Assembly (NCBI RefSeq): GCF_030373545.1 | Contig: NZ_JAUDCO010000004.1 | Coordinates: 207,789 to 271,788 of the forward strand | Origin: Collinsella tanakaei | Lineage (GTDB): Bacteria > Actinomycetota > Coriobacteriia > Coriobacteriales > Coriobacteriaceae | Direction: 5' to 3' | Length of the DNA stretch: 64,000 bases | Part shown: positions 25,168-33,720 of the stretch, piece by piece | Numbering within the stretch: the first letter of the stretch is position 1 | Layout: every line of letters starts with the position of its first letter | Made by a program: the position numbers and the translations under genes | Notes under the pieces: generated by a model | The model's database searches: none | What the model saw: the letters and a program-made list of their open reading frames with translations, nothing else | Told to the model about the DNA's origin: nothing

Positions 25168-25451
25168 TCGCCCGTCGGCCCCGTCTGAGCGACAAGGGTA
25201 AAGCTCGCAGGGGCGGGGACGGCGGCGCGCGCACGATGGCTGGTATGGCGTTTGCGGATTCCGCCATGGGACGCGCGGGCGCGCGCGGCGATCGCATCGG
25301 CGACGCGCGCCATGGCGTCGGGATCGGCGATCTGCTCGCAGGTGATGGGAATGACCGTCGCATCTGGAAACGCCTCGCGGTCGACGGGCGCGCTGCAGGG
25401 GTCGTCGACGATCTCGAAGGCAAGGCGTTCGCGCGGCAGATACAGGGCCAT
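25155..25451 (-). CDS. Small protein of unknown function
   Basis: A 98-residue protein I do not recognise. The first ~65 residues (MALYLPRERLAFEIVDD through DPDAMARVADAIAARA) look like a folded alpha/beta unit; the last 30 are basic and low in complexity. The main support for a real gene is the excellent GGGAGGAAC ribosome site before ATG 25451. Its tail converges on etfA. An upstream in-frame ATG at 25535 lacks a ribosome site. The 343 bases between it and azlD hold no clear gene. Confidence 0.5.
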   Translation of the reverse strand: MALYLPRERLAFEIVDDPCSAPVDREAFPDATVIPITCEQIADPDAMARVADAIAARARASHGGIRKRHTSHRARAAVPAPASFTLVAQTGPTGDEAA

Positions 25452-25794
25452 AGGTTCCTCCCGTGGACGATGGCGATACGTTCGCGACGAGGTCGCCCGA
25501 TCCATCGGACTTGCAGGCGCGCCGTCGTGCCGCATATCCTAGACCCGCGTTCTTTCCATCCGGTTCGGCACGCCCGACCGCACCCCGACAAGCGCAGGCA
25601 GGACGGTGCGCGCGCAAGGAAAAATCGCTCCAGACGTCCTCAGGTGCTCGCGCACATCGTCTCCATATTCAAAGGAATCAGCGGTTTGACCTCGCAAAAG
25701 GCGAGGGGTTACAGGACGGATACTTTAGTCTGATAAAGTGCTCAACATGATTGCCGGCATCGCTTTCGGGCGCCGTGGGGCAAAACGGCCCCCG

Positions 25795-26115
25795 TCAGAA
25801 CACGAGGTTCACGAGGGCCATGTAGGAGAGGGTCCCGGCCAGAATCGCCCAGAGCATGTCGCGACGCCAGAGATATACCGCCGCAGTGGCAAGGATGCCG
25901 AGGGCTTCAGGCGCCCCGTGGGCTCCCGCCGTTACGTTGATATCTTTCAGGCAGTAGATCACAAGCAATCCGAAGACCGCCCCCGGCAGCGCGCTGCCCA
26001 GGTATCGAATGTAGGCGGGCGCTCCCTTGCGGAAGGCGGCAAAGGGCAGAAAGCGCGTGAGGACCGTCGCGGCACCCGCGATCAAGACGGTGACAACCTG
26101 CTGGACGAGCGTCAT
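25795..26115 (-). CDS. azlD: AzlD-type branched-chain amino-acid exporter small subunit
   Basis: A 106-residue membrane protein with about four helices. The conserved RFLPFAAFRKG block and the YLGSALPGAV, LATAAVYLWRRDMLWAILAG segments identify AzlD. With AzlC it forms an exporter for branched-chain and related amino acids. Its ATG overlaps the azlC stop by 4 bp (ATGA), so the two are translationally coupled. A GGGGC/GCCCC hairpin lies just past the stop codon. Confidence 0.92.
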   Translation of the reverse strand: MTLVQQVVTVLIAGAATVLTRFLPFAAFRKGAPAYIRYLGSALPGAVFGLLVIYCLKDINVTAGAHGAPEALGILATAAVYLWRRDMLWAILAGTLSYMALVNLVF

Positions 26116-26840
26116 GCCTCCTCATCCTCCTTACGGGCGCCATATACCGGCTGCAGACGGGGTCGCAGCGCCGTGACGACCGCGAGGATGGCGATCATGG
26201 CGGGGATCAAGAAACCGTCCGCGCCGAACAGCGCCAGTGCCGCGGCAGACGCGACAAGGCCGGTGATCGAGCTTGCGTGGCTGGGCTCGGTCAGCCACTG
26301 ATCGAGGAAGATGACGACGAACAGCGCCGTCATGGCAAAGGATATGCCCTCCACGGCCAAGGGAATCATGCTGCCGAAGATGCCGCCGAGCGTGCAGCCG
26401 ACAACCCAGGATGACTGGTTGAGCAGGCTCACGAAGACCATAAACCAGCCGCGATCGACGCCTGCGGGCACATGCGCGGAGTAGTTGATGGAAAACGATT
26501 CGTCGCACATGGCGTAGATGAGGTAGGGCTTCTTCTTTCCCATGCCACGGAAGGGTTCCAGCATGGACAGACCATAGAACAGATGCCGCGCCTGCACGAC
26601 GAGGATGACGACAAACGTGGTGAGCGGGTCGAATGCGCCGGGGAGCATGGAGGCGACGATGAATTCCGCCGAGCCTCCGAAGATGGCGATAGACATGAGC
26701 GTGGACATCCACCAGGGCAGTCCGAGCGAGCTCGAGTACATGCCGCAGGTGATGCCGAGGAATACGAAGCCCGCCATGATGGGAAGGGACAGCGGCGCCG
26801 CCGCGCGGAACGCGGCAGTCTTGGTGCCTCCATGCGCCAT
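26112..26840 (-). CDS. azlC: AzlC-type branched-chain amino-acid exporter large subunit
   Basis: A 242-residue inner-membrane protein with about seven helices. FLGITCGMYSSSLGLPWWMSTLMS, FGGSAEFIVASML and ARHLFYGLSML (quoted in parts: ARHLFYGLSML) are hallmarks of AzlC/YgaZ. It works with AzlD to export branched-chain amino acids, which complements the Liv importer further right in the window. ATG 26840 follows AAGGAGG and is preferred to 26969. A strong terminator of the upstream gene lies 109 bp before it. Confidence 0.93.
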   Translation of the reverse strand: MAHGGTKTAAFRAAAPLSLPIMAGFVFLGITCGMYSSSLGLPWWMSTLMSIAIFGGSAEFIVASMLPGAFDPLTTFVVILVVQARHLFYGLSMLEPFRGMGKKKPYLIYAMCDESFSINYSAHVPAGVDRGWFMVFVSLLNQSSWVVGCTLGGIFGSMIPLAVEGISFAMTALFVVIFLDQWLTEPSHASSITGLVASAAALALFGADGFLIPAMIAILAVVTALRPRLQPVYGARKEDEEA

Positions 26841-26948
26841 GAGCCGCCTCCTTGCAACCGGATACCTGCAGACAAGCCACAAGGATAGCGCAACACCATG
26901 TAAAGACGTCCCGGGGATCTTCTTGTGCCGGTGCGGGAGTATATAAAA

Positions 26949-26996
26949 ACACCCCCGGGTTCTTCCCACGCCGACGCGAGAAGGGCCCGGGGGCGT
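26949..26996 (-). terminator. Terminator after the cyclase-family gene
   Basis: Read on the minus strand, GCCCCCGGG pairs with CCCGGGGGT across an inner stem-loop, followed by TTTTTATATA. It ends the cyclase-family gene and lies just before azlC. Confidence 0.85.
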
Positions 26997-27017
26997 TATC
27001 GCATGCGGTTGTCGACG

Positions 27018-27773
27018 TTACTGCTCGAAGACCGCTGCCACGCGTGCCGGAAGGCCGGTTGCCGCCTCGATATGCGGCCAGCTCACAAACGCGATGGCAC
27101 CCGTCTCGGGCACCTGATCGAGGTTCGCCATGAGCTCTACCTGCAGGTGGCCGTGGTCGAGCACCCAGCGCTCGCAGGCCAGGTCGTCAGCTTCGACCGC
27201 CAGATAGGACGCGTCGGTGTCGAAGGTCTCATGGCCGTTCATGGCGATACCGCGCTCCTCGTACAGGAACCGTAGCGCGGGCATTGACCAGCCAGGGCAG
27301 TGCTCGCCGCCGTCCTCGTCGAAGTTGTTGAGCGCGTCGTTATCCGGCCAACGCAGATACCAATCGGTGCGCAGCGCCACGAACGCGCCCTCGGGGATGC
27401 GCCCGTGCTCGGCCTCCCATGCTTCGATATCCTCGACCGTGATGGCGACGTCAGGGCCCTGCGCGGCGATCTTGGGCGTGAGGTCGATCACACAAAGCGG
27501 CATGGCCATGTCGGCCACGCCATAGGCCTCGGAGCCGACGGCACCCGGGGTGAAGTGGCTGGGGAAGTCGACGTGCGTGCCGAACTGCCCTGGGAACTTG
27601 TAGGTCTGGATGCGGCAGGAGAGCATCTCCTCCTCGTAGTCAAACACCGTGCGGCACAGCTCGACCGAGCCTTTCGGGATGCCCGCCCAGTAGGGACTGT
27701 CATCGGTGAGGGGATGGGTGAGATCTACCCATATGCAGGACTTCAGCTTGGCAAGATCGGGCCACAGGCTCAT
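27018..27773 (-). CDS. Cyclase-family (kynurenine formamidase-like) hydrolase
   Basis: A 251-residue metal-dependent hydrolase. The family signature GTHVDFPSHF (GTHxDxPxHF) with its metal ligands is present, preceded by WVDLTHPLTDDSPYW and followed by VALRTDWYLRW and a second ligand region GHETFDTDAS. Relatives hydrolyse N-formylkynurenine or act in polyketide cyclisation; the substrate is unclear in an organism with no kynurenine genes visible here. The ATG at 27773 follows AAGGAG by 11 bases. It stands alone. Confidence 0.87.
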   Translation of the reverse strand: MSLWPDLAKLKSCIWVDLTHPLTDDSPYWAGIPKGSVELCRTVFDYEEEMLSCRIQTYKFPGQFGTHVDFPSHFTPGAVGSEAYGVADMAMPLCVIDLTPKIAAQGPDVAITVEDIEAWEAEHGRIPEGAFVALRTDWYLRWPDNDALNNFDEDGGEHCPGWSMPALRFLYEERGIAMNGHETFDTDASYLAVEADDLACERWVLDHGHLQVELMANLDQVPETGAIAFVSWPHIEAATGLPARVAAVFEQ

Positions 27774-27936
27774 AGGACATCCGCTCCTTCGCGACGGCGC
27801 GTGCACTTACCGAAGATGGTACCCGCTCGGTCGCCAAGCACGAAATCAGGTCGGATGTTTTTACACGCAGGAGAGGCGATACCGCATTTGGTCTCATTTA
27901 ACGTGCGGCCTGTCTTCGCTGGATTGTTCAGACTAT

Positions 27937-27961
27937 AGTATTATTGAACAAGAATAATACT
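27937..27961. promoter_or_regulatory. Operator-like inverted repeat before the DUF6036 gene
   Basis: AGTATTATT (27937-27945) and AATAATACT (27953-27961) form a perfect 9-bp inverted repeat directly before the ribosome site. A second, overlapping pair TTGTTCA (27924-27930) / TGAACAA (27945-27951) is also present. The position suits autoregulation by the HTH partner gene. Confidence 0.5.
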
Positions 27962-27973
27962 AGGAGGGCGACG

Positions 27974-28519
27974 ATGTGGGACCTAAACAGCACGCGTCTT
28001 AAAGAGCTGCTGACCGATCTCGACGAAGAGGCATATTTCGCGCTTGGCGCCTCGGAAGAAAAGATGCCTCTTGTGATTGCGGGTGGCAGCGCGTTTATTC
28101 TTCACGAGGTGACAAACCGACCGGTCACGCATGATGTCGACATTCTGAATGCTGACTCGCGGCTAAAAGGGATTATTCGGAATTACCCGGAGCTCAACGG
28201 TGACATTGCGGCGTTTTGCGATGCGATTCCCTATAACTATGAGAATCGCCTCGTAGCTCTCGATATCGTAACAAGGGCAATCGGATACTACGTCCCGTCG
28301 CTCGAAGACCTGGCCGTCATGAAGCTCTATGCATGGAGGCCGAACGACATTGCCGATCTTACCAACCCGTCGTTTTTGCAACAGATTGATTGGGATATGT
28401 TGGAGCACTTGGTTTTCAACGATCACGAAGCCAAGGCATCGTGCCTATCCGAGCGACGATATCTCGAGATGGTTGCGACCTATCGGCAGTATGCGCGAAC
28501 GTGGCGAGCACGGAGGTGA
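27974..28519 (+). CDS. DUF6036 / AbiEii-like nucleotidyltransferase, putative toxin
   Basis: A 181-residue protein with the shortened nucleotidyltransferase fold: MPLVIAGGSAFILHEV (the G-G-S-A helix) followed by RPVTHDVDIL, supplying the D-x-D metal site, then VALDIVTR and LEDLAVMKLYAWRPNDIADL. This pattern is shared by DUF6036 and AbiEii-type proteins, some of which are toxins that modify tRNA. ATG 27974 follows TAGGAGGG. The next gene, an HTH protein, starts 5 bp after the stop with a GGAGGTGA site inside the end of this gene, so they form a pair. Base composition is lower in GC than the surroundings. Confidence 0.8.
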   Translation: MWDLNSTRLKELLTDLDEEAYFALGASEEKMPLVIAGGSAFILHEVTNRPVTHDVDILNADSRLKGIIRNYPELNGDIAAFCDAIPYNYENRLVALDIVTRAIGYYVPSLEDLAVMKLYAWRPNDIADLTNPSFLQQIDWDMLEHLVFNDHEAKASCLSERRYLEMVATYRQYARTWRARR

Positions 28520-28524
28520 GTGAT

Positions 28525-29049
28525 ATGAACCTTACGTTCAGGGGGTTTCTTAAGCTGTATTGTCAGGAGCTTGTTGAGCAGAAAACGGAAAACCTCAAGA
28601 AGCTTGCGCATTTCGCGCTGACCGATGCTCCACGTGTTGCTGAGCCGCTCCTTTTGCTTGCCCTCGAGCGCGGGAAGGCGGATTATCTGAGGAGCCTTGT
28701 GAGTGGTTCCTCGCTTTCGATCGAGTACGATTCGGCATGCGAGACGCTGGAAGCTGCCGGCGGGTCGCTCGAGGATGCTCTCGAAAACGGGGCGATGCCG
28801 CGGCGATATCAAAATGTGTGGCGAGCGTATCAAGCACGGAAGCGTGCCGTCGATGCCGACCGCAGGGTCAACGGGCTCATGCGACGGAAGTCCGTCGAAG
28901 CCATGGAGCGAAAGGGCATCACTTGCTACCGCGTCTGCAAAGATCTCGGCCTGAACAAAGGGAACGTATATGCGTATCTTCATGGCGGTGATGATGCAAA
29001 GGTGAGCCGAGAGACGGCGCGAAAGATCTACGAATACATCGTGGCATGA
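28525..29049 (+). CDS. Helix-turn-helix protein paired with the DUF6036 gene, putative antitoxin
   Basis: A 174-residue protein. The C-terminal ~50 residues look like a helix-turn-helix: ITCYRVCKDLGLNKGNVYAYL followed by RETARKIYEYI (given in two parts). The N-terminal part is helical (FLKLYCQELVEQKTENLKKL) and not recognised. ATG 28525 follows GGAGGTGA. Tight linkage to a nucleotidyltransferase, with an inverted repeat ahead of the pair, suggests a toxin-antitoxin or abortive-infection unit in which this protein neutralises and represses. The gene order (toxin first) differs from classical AbiEi-AbiEii. Role inferred. Confidence 0.7.
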   Translation: MNLTFRGFLKLYCQELVEQKTENLKKLAHFALTDAPRVAEPLLLLALERGKADYLRSLVSGSSLSIEYDSACETLEAAGGSLEDALENGAMPRRYQNVWRAYQARKRAVDADRRVNGLMRRKSVEAMERKGITCYRVCKDLGLNKGNVYAYLHGGDDAKVSRETARKIYEYIVA

Positions 29050-29104
29050 CATGATGCCGAGGGCGTGAAAAACGCCTGGCCTCATGTCACGTCTGGCGGG
29101 TATA

Positions 29105-29137
29105 GCGACAAGTTGCTGCCAGGTACAAGCTTGTCGC
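29105..29137. repeat. REP-like palindrome, copy 2
   Basis: GCGACAAG (29105-29112), central TTGCTGCCAGGTACAAG, CTTGTCGC (29130-29137). It lies between the HTH gene and the fru regulator. Confidence 0.8.
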
Positions 29138-29280
29138 TCCCATGTTGTCGCGCGCCAAGTCATAATCAATCAAAAACGGGCAATACCGCTCACCGGTGCA
29201 GACCGACCGTTTATCCAGGATGGGCGATAATGACCGAACGTGACCGATTCTGGTGCTATTCTCTCGTTGTGAACGAATTA

Positions 29281-29301
29281 GAATGGTTTTGGATGGTTTT
29301 G
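29281..29301 (+). promoter_or_regulatory. Direct repeat upstream of the fru regulator
   Basis: GAATGGTTTT (29281-29290) and GGATGGTTTT (29291-29300) are adjacent 10-base direct repeats followed by G. DeoR-family regulators often bind such direct repeats near their own promoters, so this may be the fru operator. Confidence 0.35.
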
Positions 29302-29339
29302 ACAGATTCCGTCCAAAGGATACGACGAGAGGAGCGCAG

Positions 29340-30092
29340 ATGCTTGCAGAAGACCGCCTTGAGAAGATCGTTGCCCTGGTCAACGAGCACGGATCGATCA
29401 CCGCGACCGATCTCATGCAGCTGCTGGACGCCTCCGAGTCCACCATTCGCCGCGACCTGACACGTCTGGCGCAGCTGGGCCGTATCGTGAAGGTTCACGG
29501 CGGCGCCACGGCGGTCAACCGCACGGTCGTCTCCGCCGATCAGACCGTCTACGAGAAGTACAGCGTGCATCTGGAGGAAAAGACGGCCATCGCCCGTTTC
29601 GCCGCCGCGTTCATCGGGCCTGACGACTTTGTCTACATCGACGCCGGTTCCACGACCGAGCGTCTCGTCGACTTCATCACCGAGACGCGCGCCACCTACT
29701 TCACCAACTCCATCTCGGTTGCCCATACCCTGCTGTCCAAAGGTTGCCGGGTGCTCGTGCCCGCAGGCGAGCTCAAGCCCGTTACCGAGGCGCTGGTGGG
29801 CGAGCAGACGGTGGAGACCCTGCGGCGCTATCACTTCACCGTCGGGTTCTTCGGCGCCAACGGCGCGACGCCCGACGAGGGCTTTACCACGCCCGAGACG
29901 GGGGAGGCGCTCGTCAAGTCGACCGCACTCGCCCAGACGCTCCGCCCGTACGTGCTGTGCGATTCCAGTAAGTTCTCCATGGTCTCGCCGGTCACGTTCG
30001 CCGATTTCGACGACGCGACCGTCGTGACCGATGCGTTGCCGTCCGGCCTCGAGGAATACGCGAACATCATCGTGGTGTCTACCGCCGAGTAA
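29340..30092 (+). CDS. fruR: DeoR/GlpR-family regulator of the fructose operon
   Basis: A 250-residue repressor. The N-terminal helix-turn-helix is the DeoR signature: RLEKIVALVNEHGSITATDL and SESTIRRDLTRLAQLGRIVKVHGGA (given in pieces), ending in HGGA. The C-terminal sugar-phosphate sensor domain has YIDAGSTTERL, FFGANG and DSSKF. It heads the fruK-fruA operon, so the expected ligand is fructose-1-phosphate. ATG 29340 follows GAGAGGAG. 39 bp separate it from fruK. Confidence 0.9.
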   Translation: MLAEDRLEKIVALVNEHGSITATDLMQLLDASESTIRRDLTRLAQLGRIVKVHGGATAVNRTVVSADQTVYEKYSVHLEEKTAIARFAAAFIGPDDFVYIDAGSTTERLVDFITETRATYFTNSISVAHTLLSKGCRVLVPAGELKPVTEALVGEQTVETLRRYHFTVGFFGANGATPDEGFTTPETGEALVKSTALAQTLRPYVLCDSSKFSMVSPVTFADFDDATVVTDALPSGLEEYANIIVVSTAE

Positions 30093-30131
30093 TCTGCCAG
30101 CGGAATCCGTCCCATGCAAAGGAGTTGCCCC

Positions 30132-31043
30132 ATGATCTACACCGTGACGTTCAATCCCTGCCTCGACTACGTCGTGGGCGTCGACAACCTGACGCTCGGC
30201 GCGGTCAACCGCGTGTCGACCGAGGCCGTCATGGCGGGAGGCAAGGGCATCAACGTGTCCATCGTCCTGAAGAACCTGGGACACCCGAGCTGCGCGCTCG
30301 GCTTTCTTGCCGGATTCACCGGCGACGAGATCGCGCACAGGCTTCAGCTGCAGGGAGTCGACACCGACTTCATCGAGGTCAGCCACGGCATGAGTCGTAT
30401 CAACGTCAAGGTCAAGTCGAACGAGGAGACCGAGATCAACGGCATCGGACCCGATATCGCCCCGTCCGACATCGAGGCGCTCTACACGAAACTCGACGCC
30501 CTGACCTCCGGTGACATCCTGGTCATTTCCGGCAGCGTGCCGACGGCTCTGCCCGGTGACATCTACGAGCGCATCATGGAGCGTCTTGAGGGCCGCGGTA
30601 TCCGCATCGTCGTCGATGCCACGCGCGACCTGCTGATGAACGTGCTGGCGTTCCACCCGTTCCTCATCAAGCCCAACAACCATGAGCTGGGTGATATTTT
30701 CGATGTCGAGCTGAAGGCGCGCGAGGATGTGGTCCCATACGCCAGAAAGCTGCAGGAGCTCGGCGCGCGCAACGTGCTCGTCTCCATGGCGGGGGAGGGC
30801 GCGGTGCTCGTCGCCGAGAACGGAGACGTGATCGAGAGCCCTTCGCCTCAGGGCACCGTGGTGAACTCGGTCGGTGCGGGCGACTCGATGGTCGCAGGCT
30901 TTATCGCCGGCTATCTGGAAAGCGGTGGCAGCTACGAGCAGGCGTTCCGTATGGGCGTGTGCACGGGGTCCGCCAGCGCGTTCTCGCTGGGCTTGGCCGA
31001 GCGCGACCAGGTCGAGGAGCTGCTGACGACCATCTGCCAGTAA
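30132..31043 (+). CDS. fruK: 1-phosphofructokinase
   Basis: A 303-residue PfkB-family kinase that phosphorylates fructose-1-phosphate at C6. MIYTVTFNPCLDYVVGV is the typical FruK/LacC start; AGGKGINVSIVLKNLG binds the sugar, and VNSVGAGDSMVAGFIAGY holds the catalytic Asp and anion hole (GAGD). KPNNHEL is a conserved PfkB block. The start ATG 30132 follows GGAGTTG. It sits between the regulator and the fructose PTS, which makes the product for this enzyme. Confidence 0.94.
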   Translation: MIYTVTFNPCLDYVVGVDNLTLGAVNRVSTEAVMAGGKGINVSIVLKNLGHPSCALGFLAGFTGDEIAHRLQLQGVDTDFIEVSHGMSRINVKVKSNEETEINGIGPDIAPSDIEALYTKLDALTSGDILVISGSVPTALPGDIYERIMERLEGRGIRIVVDATRDLLMNVLAFHPFLIKPNNHELGDIFDVELKAREDVVPYARKLQELGARNVLVSMAGEGAVLVAENGDVIESPSPQGTVVNSVGAGDSMVAGFIAGYLESGGSYEQAFRMGVCTGSASAFSLGLAERDQVEELLTTICQ

Positions 31044-31151
31044 CGCATCGCCCGTTTGCGCGACGTGTCGCGCTCGTATCAATCCATACGTTGACAATCC
31101 GTCGAATCTCGGCGGTTGGACCGGCTTATGCCGGGGAAGGGGGTTACCACC

Positions 31152-33173
31152 ATGAAAATCACCGAGCTGTTCAGTAAAAGCGGGGTGAAGCTGGGAGTCG
31201 AGGCGGCAACGCAGGCCGAAGCCATCGACGTGCTGGTCGATCTGCACGATGCGAGCGGCAACATCAGCGACCGCGATAAGTACCGTCAGGCGGTACTCGA
31301 CCGCGAGGCCCAGTTCAGCACCGCGGTGGGCGACGGCGTCGCCATCCCGCACGCGAAGACCGACGCCGTCGTGCGTCCGGGCCTCGCGGCAATCACCGTG
31401 CCCGCGGGCGTGGACTGGAATGCACCCGATGGCAAGCCGTCCGATCTGATCTTCATGATCGCTGCGCCCGAGGGTCAGGCCAACGTGCACCTCGAGGTGC
31501 TCGCCAAGCTCTCGATGCTGCTCATGCATGAGGATTTCGGAGCCGCCCTTCGTGCCGCCAAGACGGTCGACGAGTTCCTCAAGGTGATCGATGACGCCGA
31601 AGCGGCCCACGATGCCGAGCAGGCGGAGAAGGAGAGGAAGGCCGCCGAGGCCAAGGCCGCTCGCGAGGCTGCCGCAGCCGCTGCCGCGCCTGCCGCCGAT
31701 TCGGCCCTGCCGCAGGTGCTCGCCATCACCGCATGCCCCACGGGCATCGCGCACACCTATATGGCCGCTGAGAACCTCGAGAAGGTCGCTGAGCAGATGG
31801 GCGTGACCATCAAGGTCGAGACCCAGGGCTCCGTCGGCACCAAGAACGCCCTTACCGCCGAGGAAATCGCCGCTTGCCGTGGCATCATCATCGCGGCCGA
31901 CAAGGGCATCGAACTCAGCCGCTTCAACGGCAAGCCGCTGTACTCCACCAACGTGTCCGCCGGCATCAACGATGCCGAGCGCCTCATCAACATCATCATG
32001 AACGGCGAGGCGCCCATCTGCCACGCCGAGGGCGGAGCGTCCGCTCCGGCGGCGTCCGGTTCGACCGAGGGCATGGGCTCGACCATCTACAAGCACCTGA
32101 TGAACGGCGTTTCGCACATGCTGCCGTTCGTCGTGGGCGGCGGCATCCTCAAGGCCATCGCCTTCCTGCTCGACACGCAGGGCATGGGTACGGCGGCATA
32201 CGGCAGCTCCACGCCGCTGGCAGCGTTTTTCAACCTGGTCGGCGGCACGGCGTTCGACTTCATGCTGCCCATCCTTGCCGCCTACATCGCCATGTCCATC
32301 GCCGATCGCCCCGGCCTTGCCCCTGGTTTCGTGGGAGGCTGGCTCGCCAAGCAGGGCTTCACGCTCGGATATCTTGCAACGGCCATGGATGCCGAAGCGC
32401 AGGGGGCGCTCATCTCGGGCGGCTTCATCGCGGCGCTGTTCGCGGGCTTTGCGGCCGGCTATCTGACCCTCGGGTTCGAAAGGCTGTGCGACCATCTGCC
32501 CGAATCGCTTGAAGGCATCAAGCCCGTGCTGCTGTACCCGCTCGTCTGCATCTTCCTGATCGGCTTCGTGATGCTCGCGCTGAACCCGATCTTCGCTGCC
32601 ATCAACTCGTGGCTGACGGGCGCTCTGAACAGCCTTGGCACCGGAAACCTCGTGCTGCTCGGCGCCGTGGTCGGCGGCATGATGTCCGTCGACATGGGCG
32701 GCCCGTTCAACAAGGCGGCGTACGTCTTCGGCACCGGCATGCTGTCCGCAGGCACCACCTCCGCGCAGATCGTCATGGCTTCCGTCATGGTCGGCGGCAT
32801 GGTTCCGCCCATCGCCATCGCCCTGTCCACCACGTTCTTCAAGAATCGCTGGTCCGCGGCCGACCGCAAGGCGGGCATCGTGAACTACATCATGGGCCTG
32901 TCGTTCATCACCGAGGGCGCGATTCCCTATGCCGCCGCAGACCCCGGTCGCGTGCTGCCCTCCTGCATCATCGGCTCGGCGATCGCCGGCGCGCTCTCCG
33001 CGGGCTTTGGCTGCACGAGCCCCGCGCCCCACGGCGGCGCCTGGGTGACGCCGGTTATCGGCAATCCGCTCATGTACCTTGTGGCACTCGTGATCGGCGC
33101 CGTGGTCGCATGCCTGATCCTGTCGTTCCTCAAAAAGCCGCTCTCGGCAGAGGAGACCGGTCTGGCCAAGTAG
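31152..33173 (+). CDS. fruA: Fructose-specific PTS transporter, EIIABC fused
   Basis: A 673-residue protein that imports fructose and phosphorylates it at C1. The IIA domain (1-~150) has its phosphorylated His in VAIPHAKTDAV (~66). An Ala/Glu/Lys-rich linker (~155-180) leads to IIB, whose phosphocysteine is in ITACPTGIAHTYMAAE (~193). The IIC membrane domain starts near 320 with STIYKHLMNGVSHMLPFVVGGG and runs through about nine helices, including GGMMSVDMGGPFNKAAY. All phospho-sites are intact. The ATG follows GGAAGGGGG, 108 bp after fruK. Confidence 0.95.
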   Translation: MKITELFSKSGVKLGVEAATQAEAIDVLVDLHDASGNISDRDKYRQAVLDREAQFSTAVGDGVAIPHAKTDAVVRPGLAAITVPAGVDWNAPDGKPSDLIFMIAAPEGQANVHLEVLAKLSMLLMHEDFGAALRAAKTVDEFLKVIDDAEAAHDAEQAEKERKAAEAKAAREAAAAAAAPAADSALPQVLAITACPTGIAHTYMAAENLEKVAEQMGVTIKVETQGSVGTKNALTAEEIAACRGIIIAADKGIELSRFNGKPLYSTNVSAGINDAERLINIIMNGEAPICHAEGGASAPAASGSTEGMGSTIYKHLMNGVSHMLPFVVGGGILKAIAFLLDTQGMGTAAYGSSTPLAAFFNLVGGTAFDFMLPILAAYIAMSIADRPGLAPGFVGGWLAKQGFTLGYLATAMDAEAQGALISGGFIAALFAGFAAGYLTLGFERLCDHLPESLEGIKPVLLYPLVCIFLIGFVMLALNPIFAAINSWLTGALNSLGTGNLVLLGAVVGGMMSVDMGGPFNKAAYVFGTGMLSAGTTSAQIVMASVMVGGMVPPIAIALSTTFFKNRWSAADRKAGIVNYIMGLSFITEGAIPYAAADPGRVLPSCIIGSAIAGALSAGFGCTSPAPHGGAWVTPVIGNPLMYLVALVIGAVVACLILSFLKKPLSAEETGLAK

Positions 33174-33239
33174 CCGTTCCGCGCAACATCTGATTTCATC
33201 CTGAAGGGCTTCATCGCATGGATGGAGCCCTTCTTTGAT

Positions 33240-33338
33240 GACAAGATGGTGCCAGGTACAAACTTGTCGCCAGGGCAGAACCGACAGGATGGTTGACCGA
33301 CAAGATTGAACCTGGCACCAACTTGCCAGCTTGTCGCT
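33240..33338. repeat. REP-like palindromes, copies 3 and 4 in inverted orientation (BIME-like)
   Basis: The first unit (33240-33268) has TGGTGCCAGGTACAA between GACAAG and CTTGTC. The second (33299-33335) has the reverse complement TTGAACCTGGCACCA, with a slightly longer centre. The two inverted units are ~30 bp apart, like a bacterial interspersed mosaic element, and lie between fruA and the toxin-antitoxin pair. Confidence 0.8.
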
Positions 33339-33377
33339 GCTGGCCGCAGAATTGAGGCTGAAGTCTTTCGCGAATGG

Positions 33378-33405
33378 GTATCTGATATAGTACTTAATCA
33401 GATAC
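33378..33405. promoter_or_regulatory. Operator-like inverted repeat of the toxin-antitoxin pair
   Basis: GTATCTGAT (33378-33386) and ATCAGATAC (33397-33405) are a perfect 9-bp inverted repeat 25 bp before the antitoxin start. Type II antitoxins usually repress their own promoter from such a site. Confidence 0.6.
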
Positions 33406-33429
33406 ATGATTCTGTATTTGGAGGACACC

Positions 33430-33720
33430 GTGGCAGCCATCTATTCTTCTGCGGCACTCAAGACCCGTCAGCGCGAGATCAAGGACGAAGCGATGAAGCA
33501 GGTCGTTCACATCACCGAGAACGGAAACGCTGCCTTTGTCTTCTGCTCTGAGGAGGTTTTCGAAAACGAGCTGCGTCGTGCCCGTGAGACGGCAGCCTAT
33601 GAGGAGCGCATGCGTGCGGTGCTGGAGCGCGGACGCGCGGACGTCATAGCCGGCAATACCGTCGAGGGGACCGATGCCGCGCTCGCCGAGATCGCGCGAA
33701 GGGCGGCTTGTCGTGCCTAG
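33430..33720 (+). CDS. Phd/YefM-like antitoxin
   Basis: A 96-residue protein. VAAIYSSAALKTRQREIKDEA followed by VVHITENGNAAFVFCS is the Phd/YefM pattern: an N-terminal DNA-binding strand-helix and an 'I-T-x-N-G' turn (the former quoted here in part: SSAALKTRQREIK). The C-terminal helical half (RARETAAYEERMRAVLERG) would wrap the toxin. GTG 33430 follows TTGGAGGAC and is preferred to ATG 33406, which falls within the operator repeat. The toxin gene overlaps its 3' end. Confidence 0.8.
   Translation: MAAIYSSAALKTRQREIKDEAMKQVVHITENGNAAFVFCSEEVFENELRRARETAAYEERMRAVLERGRADVIAGNTVEGTDAALAEIARRAACRA

Noticed and set aside
25452..25794. Small genes between the 98-residue gene and azlD
   Set aside because: Possible frames lack ribosome sites or cross known genes; nothing recognisable was found in this stretch.
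29256..33440. 1394-codon open frame opposite the fru operon
   Set aside because: It is the mirror of fruR-fruK-fruA, is full of low-complexity His/Arg/Gly text, and runs across gene boundaries.
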